Source: Chryseobacterium gleum (lineage in GTDB: Bacteria; Bacteroidota; Bacteroidia; Flavobacteriales_D; Crocinitomicaceae). Taken from it: 14,362 nt of DNA. This document shows, one piece after another, positions 1-7,987 of the stretch (within the stretch, counting starts at the first letter, position 1; each line of letters opens with the position of its first letter). The notes under the pieces are model-generated. The model worked only from the letters and a program-made list of their open reading frames with translations. It had not been told where the DNA came from and searched no databases. The stretch is taken from contig CALPUT020000028.1 of the NCBI GenBank assembly GCA_943326825.2, positions 1-14,362 on the forward strand, written 5' to 3'. Position numbers and translations under genes: made by a program.

Positions 1-1
1 A

Positions 2-3000
2 ACGATACCTTTTGTTAATACAGTAAGTGTACTTGGAGGGAAAAACATTTCTGCATCTGGTGATTCAACTTATGTTAGTATGAATCTTGAAATTTTTAAG
101 TTATTAGGTAGTGTTTTAGGAAATTACCCAACAGGGCCAATTAAAGTTATTGGCAAAGGTTTATCTAATTTGAGTGGACAGAGAACTTTTGGACCTGCAT
201 ATGTATCTTGGAACTTTTTCAGCGCACTTTTTAATGTTAAATCAACAAACAAACAATATTTTGATTTTACGCCTAAAGTTTATGGAACGTTTCAATTCCC
301 TGTACCGGTAGATTATCAAATAGTAGATCCGCTAGCAAATACTACCTCAGATTGGAGTACTAGTAGTATTATTAATTTGAAAATAGGTCAAAACATCAAC
401 TACAAATTTCCATGTTACTTTGAAAAAGTTGATATTACACCAACATATAATATCATCGGTAAGATAAAAAATCACACCTATGATTCCATATCTTTTGATT
501 TTAATATGAGTGCCTTTAAATTTGCTTTTACAATTCCCAGGATTGATATTACGCCAGCATATACCGTTGATGAAATTTGTTTGAATATTCCCTATCCATG
601 TCCTACTTGGAGTGATATATTTAGAATTTGTACTACCAGGCAATGTACTCCTTCATTTACGATTCCAGCAGTATATTTTTCAGCATTAAATGAATCTTAT
701 GGCCCACTTTGGTCACATTCGATTCCATTAGGTGCTGTTAAATATGATTGGTTCAATCAAACTTGGGATTTAGAAGGATTCGTTCCTATTACTTTCCCCT
801 CATTTCAAATGAATGCAAGAAGAATTTCAGCAAACGCAACTTCAACGGATGTTTCTTGTTATGATTTCAACGATGGTTCTGTTACTTTAAATTTAATAAA
901 TACTGAATCACCTGAAACATTTTTATGGACAAATGGAGCAACTACTCAAAATTTGACTGGTATAAATGATGGACCATATGAAGTTGCTATTTTAGATGCA
1001 AATGGATGTCAATTACTTACAGGAGCAACAGTACTTCAACCACAAGCGGCTTTAAGTTTAACTTATAAATCAACTGATAAATTATGCGCTGGTGGCTTAG
1101 CTAATGGTGCAATAAATGTAACAACTACCGGAGGAACAGCACCGTATACATATTCTTGGTCAAATTTAGCAACAACAGAAGATCTTACGGGATTAGATGT
1201 TGGGACTTATTCTTTAACAGCAACAGATTCTAAAGGTTGTACAAGTTCTATAAGTGTAACAATTCAACAACCTTCAATACTTGGTCAAACGGCTGCAATT
1301 TCTGATATCAAATGTAAAGGAGGAAATTCAGGAGCAATTGCTGTTGATGTTTATGGTGGAGTTTTACCTTATGTTTATAGCTGGAATTCTGGTCAAATTA
1401 TAGAAGATATTACAAATTTAACAGCTGGATCTTATTCTTTAACTATTTCTGATGGAAATGGATGTGTTAGTTCGCAAACATATCCTGTTGTTGAACCTTT
1501 ATTACCTTTGAATTTAACTTCAACATTAACTGATATTAATTGTAATGGAGATAAAACGGGATTAATTGATATAACAACAACTGGAGGAACATCAGGTTAC
1601 ACTTATACTTGGACAAACAATGCTGGTATAATTTTACCATTCACAACTGAAGATCTAACAAATATATCTGCTTCAACTTATACTGTAACAGTTACGGATG
1701 CAAATGGATGTAGAGCAAGTTTAAGTCAAACATTAACACAGCCATCTGCCCCAATCAGTTCAACATCTACTATTACAAATGTCAATTGTTATGGTGCGAA
1801 TACAGGTTTTATTAATCCTGGTATTGCAGGTGGTACAGCTCCATATTCGTATCTGTGGTCAAATGCAACAACTGCTGCGACAGTATCAAATTTAATAGCT
1901 GGTACTTATACATTAAATGTAACTGATTCAAAAGGTTGTTTAGCTACTTATTCTTATGAAATAATGCAGCCAAATCAAGCGCTTTCAGTAACTTTATTAC
2001 CAACACATATTTTATGTTATGGTAATACAACAGGTGCAATTAGTACTCAAGTAATAGGTGGGACACAAGGATATACATATTTATGGAATAATGGTTCAAC
2101 TTCTTCTAGTCTTTCAAATTTAGTTGCTGGAAATTATTCTGTAACTATCACGGATGCTAAAGGGTGTGTTTTTAATTCATCAGTTTTATTAAACCAACCA
2201 TCAGTTCCTTTAACAAACTCAACAATTGTTACTCAAGTAGATTGTCATGGTAATAACACTGGAGCGATTGATTTAACTGTAAATGGTGGTACACTTCCGT
2301 ATTCTTATAGTTGGTCAAATGCACAATCAATAGTGCTATTAACAACTGATCAAGATTTAAGCACTCAATTTGCAAATTCTTATACTGTAAAAATTACGGA
2401 TGGTAATGGATGTGTATCTTATAATACTTCAACAATTAATGAACCATCAGCTATATTAACTTTTACAGGTACAGTTGATGATGTAAATTGTTATGGATTA
2501 AATGATGGTGCAATTAATGTTTCACCAACAGGCGGAACAACACCTTATTCTTACTCTTGGTCTAGTGGTCAAACTACTCAAGATTTGACATCTGTTTTAT
2601 CGGGAGATTATACATTGACTTTAACAGATAATAACAACTGTATTTATACAAGTCATTTTTCAATTGTTCAACCAAATGCAGCTTTATCGATTTCAACAAT
2701 AGTAACAGATGCACTTTGTAATGGTGGGTCAACTGGAGCGATTCAATCACATGTAGAAGGAGGTACTTCTCCATATACTTATGCATGGTCGAACGGATTA
2801 ACTTCTTCATTGATTGAGAATTTAACTTCTGGTGCATACTCATTAACTGTAACAGATAATCAAGGGTGTACTTCTTTTAGTGGAGCAGTAGTAGGTGAAC
2901 CAGCTCAACCTTTAACAATTAGTCCAACTATTACACAACCAACTTGTTTTGGTTATTCGGATGGTCAAGTATTATTAGCAATAAATGGAGGAACTCAACC

Positions 3001-3874
3001 TTATCACTTTAATTGGGGAACTGATAATAATATATTATTGAATAATCCAAGTGAAACGATTAAAGGAGTAGCAGCGAATGACTATTTATGTAGAGTGTTT
3101 GATGCTAATGGATGTATGGTTCAACAAATCGTATCAGTGGGACAACCTTCAGGTTTAGTTGTCACTGCAGCAATCACGGATTTGAATTGTTACAATGACA
3201 CAACAGGTGCAATCGATTTAACTATTTCAGGTGCAACCCCAACTTATATTGTAAACTGGGGCAATGGTCAAACAACAGAAGATTTAGTAAATATTTCTGC
3301 AAATGAATATGCTTATGTTGTAAGTGATTCGCATGGTTGTATCATAAGAAGCAAAGCTAATGTGAATCAACCTGATTCTTTAAAAATTAATTCATCTATA
3401 ACTCCAATCAGTTGTATAGATCAAAAAGATGCTTCGATAGTTGTTTCAACATTCGGAGGAACTTCACCTTATACCTTTAATTGGTCTAATGGGCAAATTA
3501 CTTCAGATGCAACTAATCTAGCTCCAGGTAATTATACATTAACAATAACAGATAACCATTTATGTTTATCAACATTTGATTTTGTGATTGATTTGAATGA
3601 AGAATCATGTGTTGATATTCCAAATACAATTACTCCAAATGGAGATAATTACAATGATACTTGGCATATTAAAAATATTGATTTATACCCTTATGCTACT
3701 GTAAAAGTCTTTAATAGATGGGGGAATTTAGTATTTGATGCTGATAAACCTTACAAAGAATGGGATGGAACTACTAAAGGAGAACCATTACCTTCTGAAG
3801 TTTATTACTATATCATAGAATTAAACAATAGTATGGAAAATAAATACAATGGAACAATAACAATTATACGATAA
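2..3874 (+). CDS. SprB-repeat surface adhesin with T9SS type B C-terminal domain (5' end outside window)
   Basis: Large secreted surface protein, probably exported by the type IX secretion system and displayed as an adhesin. The reading frame is open from nt 2 with no stop, so the ATG at 80 is only an internal Met: no signal peptide follows it and the true start lies left of the window. Parts seen: an aromatic, beta-rich N-terminal region (nt 2-817) with five Cys and two DITPxY motifs; twelve SprB-type repeats of about 75-81 residues (nt 818-3610), each with a Cys, a Trp 23 residues later and a second Cys in a D-x-x-G-C-like turn, most ending in QP or EP; and an 87-residue gliding-motility-associated C-terminal domain with TPNGDNYND, NRWGN and WDG motifs. 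That domain class is the type B sorting signal, whose export in Flavobacterium johnsoniae depends on SprF-type partners. The next gene starts 5 nt downstream. Adhesive function and ligand are inferred; the family assignment is firm. Confidence 0.9.
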   Translation, partial: TIPFVNTVSVLGGKNISASGDSTYVSMNLEIFKLLGSVLGNYPTGPIKVIGKGLSNLSGQRTFGPAYVSWNFFSALFNVKSTNKQYFDFTPKVYGTFQFPVPVDYQIVDPLANTTSDWSTSSIINLKIGQNINYKFPCYFEKVDITPTYNIIGKIKNHTYDSISFDFNMSAFKFAFTIPRIDITPAYTVDEICLNIPYPCPTWSDIFRICTTRQCTPSFTIPAVYFSALNESYGPLWSHSIPLGAVKYDWFNQTWDLEGFVPITFPSFQMNARRISANATSTDVSCYDFNDGSVTLNLINTESPETFLWTNGATTQNLTGINDGPYEVAILDANGCQLLTGATVLQPQAALSLTYKSTDKLCAGGLANGAINVTTTGGTAPYTYSWSNLATTEDLTGLDVGTYSLTATDSKGCTSSISVTIQQPSILGQTAAISDIKCKGGNSGAIAVDVYGGVLPYVYSWNSGQIIEDITNLTAGSYSLTISDGNGCVSSQTYPVVEPLLPLNLTSTLTDINCNGDKTGLIDITTTGGTSGYTYTWTNNAGIILPFTTEDLTNISASTYTVTVTDANGCRASLSQTLTQPSAPISSTSTITNVNCYGANTGFINPGIAGGTAPYSYLWSNATTAATVSNLIAGTYTLNVTDSKGCLATYSYEIMQPNQALSVTLLPTHILCYGNTTGAISTQVIGGTQGYTYLWNNGSTSSSLSNLVAGNYSVTITDAKGCVFNSSVLLNQPSVPLTNSTIVTQVDCHGNNTGAIDLTVNGGTLPYSYSWSNAQSIVLLTTDQDLSTQFANSYTVKITDGNGCVSYNTSTINEPSAILTFTGTVDDVNCYGLNDGAINVSPTGGTTPYSYSWSSGQTTQDLTSVLSGDYTLTLTDNNNCIYTSHFSIVQPNAALSISTIVTDALCNGGSTGAIQSHVEGGTSPYTYAWSNGLTSSLIENLTSGAYSLTVTDNQGCTSFSGAVVGEPAQPLTISPTITQPTCFGYSDGQVLLAINGGTQPYHFNWGTDNNILLNNPSETIKGVAANDYLCRVFDANGCMVQQIVSVGQPSGLVVTAAITDLNCYNDTTGAIDLTISGATPTYIVNWGNGQTTEDLVNISANEYAYVVSDSHGCIIRSKANVNQPDSLKINSSITPISCIDQKDASIVVSTFGGTSPYTFNWSNGQITSDATNLAPGNYTLTITDNHLCLSTFDFVIDLNEESCVDIPNTITPNGDNYNDTWHIKNIDLYPYATVKVFNRWGNLVFDADKPYKEWDGTTKGEPLPSEVYYYIIELNNSMENKYNGTITIIR
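818..3610 (+). repeat. Array of 12 SprB-type protein repeats (first adhesin)
   Basis: Twelve degenerate repeats counted by eye from the conserved Cys and Trp. Spacing between the two Cys of each repeat is 49-50 residues in nine repeats and 55 in repeats 4, 7 and 10, whose first Cys codons are at nt 1541, 2243 and 2945. These are exactly 702 nt apart each time, so a three-repeat supermodule of 234 residues is visible. Repeat 10 has one extra Cys. Repeat 12 lacks the usual QP end and runs through a further Cys (3608-3610) into the sorting domain. Repeats differ strongly from one another at the DNA level. Confidence 0.88.
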
Positions 3875-3879
3875 AAAAG

Positions 3880-6800
3880 ATGAATCTTAAATTAAGTATA
3901 CTTTTTACGGTTTTCGTTTCAATTGCAAATCAACTATTTGCTGTTGAGCCTAGCTCAGCGCCATGTCCTTCATTGGCCATGTCAGGTTCAAGCGTTAGTT
4001 GTTATGGAAATTCAAACGGATCGGCACAAGTAGCTATCTCAAGTGGTAGTGGTAATTATTCAATTACCTGGTCAAATGGTGTAACAACAACTTCAAATCC
4101 TGGTTTGGCAGTTGGTACTTACACTGTAAATGTAAAAGATAATGTTTCTGGATGTTCTGTAAATGGCGCTTATGTTGTTGGTTCTCCGGATCCTATTTCT
4201 ATTTCAAGCACAATAACAAATGTTGATTGTTTTGGCAATTCTTCTGGTAGTATTGATGTAACAGTTATTTCTGGAAGTGGTACTGCTCCTTATACTTTTG
4301 GATGGGTTAATTCGTTAAATAATTCTGTAGGTTCATCTGAAGATTTAACATCTTCACCAAGTGGAACTTTTACTCAAACAATAACAGATTTTAAAGGTTG
4401 TACTAAGGTGACTTCTTTTACAATTACACAACCTGCTGAAGCATTAAATAGCTCTGTTGTTAAAACAGATGTTTCTTGTTTTGCTGGTGCAAATGGAGGG
4501 CTTGATATTTCTGTTTGGGGTGGGACTAATCCTTATAATTACTCATGGGGTACAGGTCAACTGACGCAAGATGTTAATAGTTTAACTGCTGGTAATTATT
4601 CTGTAACGATTACTGATAACCATGGTTGTTCAAGAGTTCAAAATTATTCTATAAGTCAACCAACAGTTTTAGGTGGAACTTCTAGTAAAACAGATGTAGC
4701 TTGTTATGGACAAGCTACAGGAAATGCTTCTTTATCCGCAACAGGAGGAACATCACCTTATTCATTTTCATGGAGCAATTCTTCAACATTATTTTCTACA
4801 ACGTCTAGTTTTTTAGGAAATGTTGTTGCTGACTCATATAATGTAACAGTAACTGATGCAAATAATTGTCAATATACTTCTTCACTTACAATTAATCAAC
4901 CAACTCAATTAACTGGAGGTATTGTAATAACAAATGTATCATGTAATGGAGGAAGTAATGGTGCAATTGATTTAACAGTCGCTGGTGGAACTTTTCCATA
5001 CACTTACCAATGGACAAACAATGTTCCAGCATCTATTTCAACTTCTCAAGATTTGTCAAACGTAGTAGCTCAAACATACACAGTAGTTGTTTTAGATGCT
5101 TATTCATGTTCTATATCTTTAACAGGTGAAATAACGCAACCTATGTTACCTATTACTGTTTCAGAATCTCATATTAATGTTTTATGTTATGGAAACAATA
5201 CTGGTTCAATTGATCTTTCAGTAATTGGAGGAACATCACCTTATACTTATTCATGGACATCTGGTCAAACTTCTCAAAATATTTCAAACTTACTTTCAGG
5301 AACATATGGTTACACTGTGACTGATAATCTTGGTTGTACTTCAGTAAGTTCAATTTATATTACTCAACCATCAGCACCATTAGCTGTAACAAATAGCATA
5401 ATAGATGCAAATTGTTTTGGTGATGCAAATGGAATAATTGATTTAACAGTTTTAGGAGGTACATCGCCATACTCTTATGCTTGGTCAAATAGTACTTATT
5501 TATTGAGTACAACATCTCAAGATTTAACGAATTTTCCTGCTGATACTTACACTTATACTGCAACAGATGCAAATGGATGTTTATCTTCAAGTTCACTTAT
5601 AATTGCTCAACCTACACAATTACAAACTTCAATTTCAGGAGTGAATATTTTATGTAAAGGTGGTAATAATGGTTCAGTTGATCTTACAAATACTGGAGGG
5701 GTATTACCTTATAATTACAGTTGGAATAACGGTTATACAACTGAAGATTTATCTTCAATGTTAGCTGGTGTTTATTCAGTAATTGTAGCAGATGCTCACA
5801 ATTGTATTATCACTAATCAAATTGAATTAACTGAACCAATGGACAGTTTATCATATACTTTCGCGGAAAGAGATGTAAAATGTAATGATGGAACTGATGG
5901 TAATATTTCTATTACTGTTGAAGGTGGAACAGTACCTTATTCATATTTATGGTCAAATGCAAACACTAACTCACAAATAACAGATTTAACTGCTGGGATG
6001 TATCACTTTGTTGTAACTGATTTCAATGGATGTCTATTACTAGATTCAATTTATGTTGATCAGCCAGCACCATTAACTTTGAATGAAGTAATAACTCCAG
6101 TTACATGTTTCGGTTTATCAAATGGTATTATTGACTTATCTCCAATTGGTGGAACAGCACCATATACTTACACTTGGTATAATTCACAATATGCTCTTTC
6201 AGCTCAAACTCAAGATTTAGTAGGTTATCCTGCAGATACTTTTCAAGTTGAAATCATTGATACAAATAACTGTTTCTATGAAATGTTCTTCGCAATTCCT
6301 CAACCAGCTATTTTAGCTGTTACATATAATTCAAACATTGCATCATGTTCAGGTTCATCTGATGCTAATATTGATGTAACAATTACTGGAGGAAATCCAA
6401 CTTATTCTTCAAATTGGTCTAATGGCGCAACGACAGAAGATTTATTAAATATTTCTGCTGACACATACAATTTGATGGTCACAGATCAAAAAAATTGTAA
6501 AGATTCATTAACTGTTGTTATTGCTCAACCAGATTCAATTAAAATGCATTTTGAAATGGTTGAAGTTAGTTGTATAGATCAACATGATGGTATTGCAATC
6601 ACTTCTCCTTATGGTGGAAATGGTGGTTATTCATACCTGTGGTCTAATAGTGTTACAACTGCCCAAGCTGACAGTTTATATAACCAGTGGTATTCTGTTG
6701 TAGTTACAGATGTAATAGGGTGTTCAGGTAAAGATTCAATTTTCATCACTAAAAATAATCAATCATGTATTACTCCAGTGCAGGCATTTACACCTAATGG

Positions 6801-7032
6801 AGACAACTATAATGATAGATGGGTAATTGATAATCTTTATTTATATGCCAATGCTGAAATGAAAATTTTCAACAGATGGGGTAATTTAATTCATACACAT
6901 AAAGGTGTTTATGAGCCATGGGATGGTAAAATTCATGGAAATGAAGCTCCATCAGATGTATATTACTACATATTAAATTTAAATACACCAGATAGAGAAC
7001 CTATCACAGGAAATATCACAATTGTAAGATAA
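3880..7032 (+). CDS. SprB-repeat surface adhesin with T9SS type B C-terminal domain (second, complete copy)
   Basis: A complete 1050-residue secreted protein, paralogous to the gene upstream. A signal peptide (Lys4, hydrophobic core about 5-16) probably ends after Ala21. Unlike its neighbour it has no N-terminal head domain: twelve SprB-type repeats begin near residue 31 and run to Cys963. Residues 964-1050 form the gliding-motility-associated C-terminal domain (TPNGDNYND, NRWGN, WDG, and a final beta strand ending in VR), the type B T9SS sorting signal. Both proteins have 12 repeats and an 87-residue terminal domain. The gene lies 5 nt after its paralogue and 4 nt before a PorP/SprF-family gene, so all are probably co-transcribed and co-exported. 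Expected location is the cell surface, as an adhesin possibly acting in gliding or attachment. That role is inferred from SprB of Flavobacterium johnsoniae, which is far larger; the ligand is unknown. Start chosen because it gives a clean signal peptide. Confidence 0.92.
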   Translation: MNLKLSILFTVFVSIANQLFAVEPSSAPCPSLAMSGSSVSCYGNSNGSAQVAISSGSGNYSITWSNGVTTTSNPGLAVGTYTVNVKDNVSGCSVNGAYVVGSPDPISISSTITNVDCFGNSSGSIDVTVISGSGTAPYTFGWVNSLNNSVGSSEDLTSSPSGTFTQTITDFKGCTKVTSFTITQPAEALNSSVVKTDVSCFAGANGGLDISVWGGTNPYNYSWGTGQLTQDVNSLTAGNYSVTITDNHGCSRVQNYSISQPTVLGGTSSKTDVACYGQATGNASLSATGGTSPYSFSWSNSSTLFSTTSSFLGNVVADSYNVTVTDANNCQYTSSLTINQPTQLTGGIVITNVSCNGGSNGAIDLTVAGGTFPYTYQWTNNVPASISTSQDLSNVVAQTYTVVVLDAYSCSISLTGEITQPMLPITVSESHINVLCYGNNTGSIDLSVIGGTSPYTYSWTSGQTSQNISNLLSGTYGYTVTDNLGCTSVSSIYITQPSAPLAVTNSIIDANCFGDANGIIDLTVLGGTSPYSYAWSNSTYLLSTTSQDLTNFPADTYTYTATDANGCLSSSSLIIAQPTQLQTSISGVNILCKGGNNGSVDLTNTGGVLPYNYSWNNGYTTEDLSSMLAGVYSVIVADAHNCIITNQIELTEPMDSLSYTFAERDVKCNDGTDGNISITVEGGTVPYSYLWSNANTNSQITDLTAGMYHFVVTDFNGCLLLDSIYVDQPAPLTLNEVITPVTCFGLSNGIIDLSPIGGTAPYTYTWYNSQYALSAQTQDLVGYPADTFQVEIIDTNNCFYEMFFAIPQPAILAVTYNSNIASCSGSSDANIDVTITGGNPTYSSNWSNGATTEDLLNISADTYNLMVTDQKNCKDSLTVVIAQPDSIKMHFEMVEVSCIDQHDGIAITSPYGGNGGYSYLWSNSVTTAQADSLYNQWYSVVVTDVIGCSGKDSIFITKNNQSCITPVQAFTPNGDNYNDRWVIDNLYLYANAEMKIFNRWGNLIHTHKGVYEPWDGKIHGNEAPSDVYYYILNLNTPDREPITGNITIVR
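3970..6768 (+). repeat. Array of 12 SprB-type protein repeats (second adhesin)
   Basis: Twelve repeats, each with one Cys pair and one invariant Trp. Cys-Cys spacing is 49-50 residues in repeats 1, 3, 6, 8, 9, 11 and 12 and 54-56 in repeats 2, 4, 5, 7 and 10. The extra residues lie in the loop after the Trp in repeats 4, 5, 7 and 10, often ending in an S/T-x-QDL motif; in repeat 2 part of the insertion lies before the Trp. First Cys codons of repeats 4, 7 and 10 are at 4702, 5413 and 6106; the 4-to-10 distance is 1404 nt, the same as in the upstream paralogue. Confidence 0.88.
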
Positions 7033-7036
7033 GATT

Positions 7037-7987
7037 ATGAAAAAAATTATTATAGTACTATTAGTTGTTTTAGCAGGAAACGTTTCTGCTCAACAAATTT
7101 CATTGAATTCACAATATTTATTTAATGAAATGCTAGTTAATCCAGGTGCAACGGGTATTAAGGATTATATACCTGTTCAGATAAACTTTAGAAAGCAATG
7201 GGCTAATTTTAGTGGGGCTCCAACTACTCAATTTGCTAGTGTGCATGCTAAAATTGACAAAAAAATAGGATTTGGTGGCTCACTTTACAATGATGTTACT
7301 GGACCAAGTAGAAGAACAGGTTTGAGTTTAAATACGGCTTATCATCTACAATTAGATAGTAAAAATTACCATACATTAGGAATGGGAATAGGTTTGTCAT
7401 TAAGCCAACATATTATTGATGTAAATAGATTAAATACATATTTACCTGATGATCCAGCTGTATTAAAAGGATATAATAGCCAATTTGTTCCAGATGCTAA
7501 CTTCGGATTGTTCTACAGGTATAAAAATCAAGGTTTTGCTGGATTATCAGCATACAACTTAGTTCAAATGAACCGTGATTTATTTAATTTTGATCAAGCA
7601 TTATCAAATACTTTAAGAAGAACATATTATTTTGTTGCTGGATACACATTCCCATTATCATCAACTTTAGATTTAAAAACAACTGGTTTAGTAAAAGGAA
7701 TTGAAACAGGAACGGTTCAAGCCGATATTACTGCTTTAGCTGTTTTTAAAAAACAAGTATGGTTAGGACTTTCTTATAGACATGCAGATGCAGTTTCTGT
7801 ATTGTTTGGTGCTCAATTAGGAGTGTTTAAATTCGGATATTCATACGATTACACATTATCTGACATAGGTAAATATTCAAATGGATCTCACGAGGTCTTT
7901 TTAGAGTTACAGTTAAGTAAAGGTGGAAACATGCAATCAAAAACACCTTGGTTAAAAAGAAATAGAATTTATAGCCCAGGGATCTAA
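7037..7987 (+). CDS. PorP/SprF-family type IX secretion outer-membrane protein
   Basis: Predicted outer-membrane beta-barrel of the PorP/SprF family, 316 residues, within the usual size of about 300-340. A signal peptide (KKIIIVLLVVLAG core) probably ends at VSA18 before Gln19. The mature start shows the family signature: QYLFNE followed by NPGATG and then FRKQWANFSGAP, which is the clearest recognition feature. The rest alternates in beta-strand fashion with Tyr/Phe at strand ends (AYHLQL, LFYRYK, LGLSYRH, FKFGYSYDY). In Flavobacterium johnsoniae, sprF lies directly downstream of sprB and is needed for SprB to reach the surface, and type B sorting domains generally need such a partner. Its place 4 nt after two type B adhesins suggests it serves them. 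Its stop codon shares one base with the next start, implying translational coupling. Bacteroidota genomes often carry many paralogues, so no gene symbol is assigned. Confidence 0.93.
   Translation: MKKIIIVLLVVLAGNVSAQQISLNSQYLFNEMLVNPGATGIKDYIPVQINFRKQWANFSGAPTTQFASVHAKIDKKIGFGGSLYNDVTGPSRRTGLSLNTAYHLQLDSKNYHTLGMGIGLSLSQHIIDVNRLNTYLPDDPAVLKGYNSQFVPDANFGLFYRYKNQGFAGLSAYNLVQMNRDLFNFDQALSNTLRRTYYFVAGYTFPLSSTLDLKTTGLVKGIETGTVQADITALAVFKKQVWLGLSYRHADAVSVLFGAQLGVFKFGYSYDYTLSDIGKYSNGSHEVFLELQLSKGGNMQSKTPWLKRNRIYSPGI

Noticed and set aside
80..82. ATG at 80 as the start of the first adhesin
   Set aside because: The frame is open back to nt 2 and the sequence after 80 is not a signal peptide, so this is an internal Met of a gene cut by the window edge.
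2574..2843. Antisense reading frames within the adhesin, secretion and ATP synthase genes
   Set aside because: They are low-complexity shadows of AT-rich coding sequence in the opposite strand, with no family resemblance or initiation context.
818..6768. Recent recombination or gene conversion between repeats, for example repeat 3 of the first protein and repeat 8 of the second (both CKGGN and GGVLPY)
   Set aside because: Comparing their DNA by eye shows many silent and non-silent differences, so the likeness is old or convergent rather than a recent exchange.
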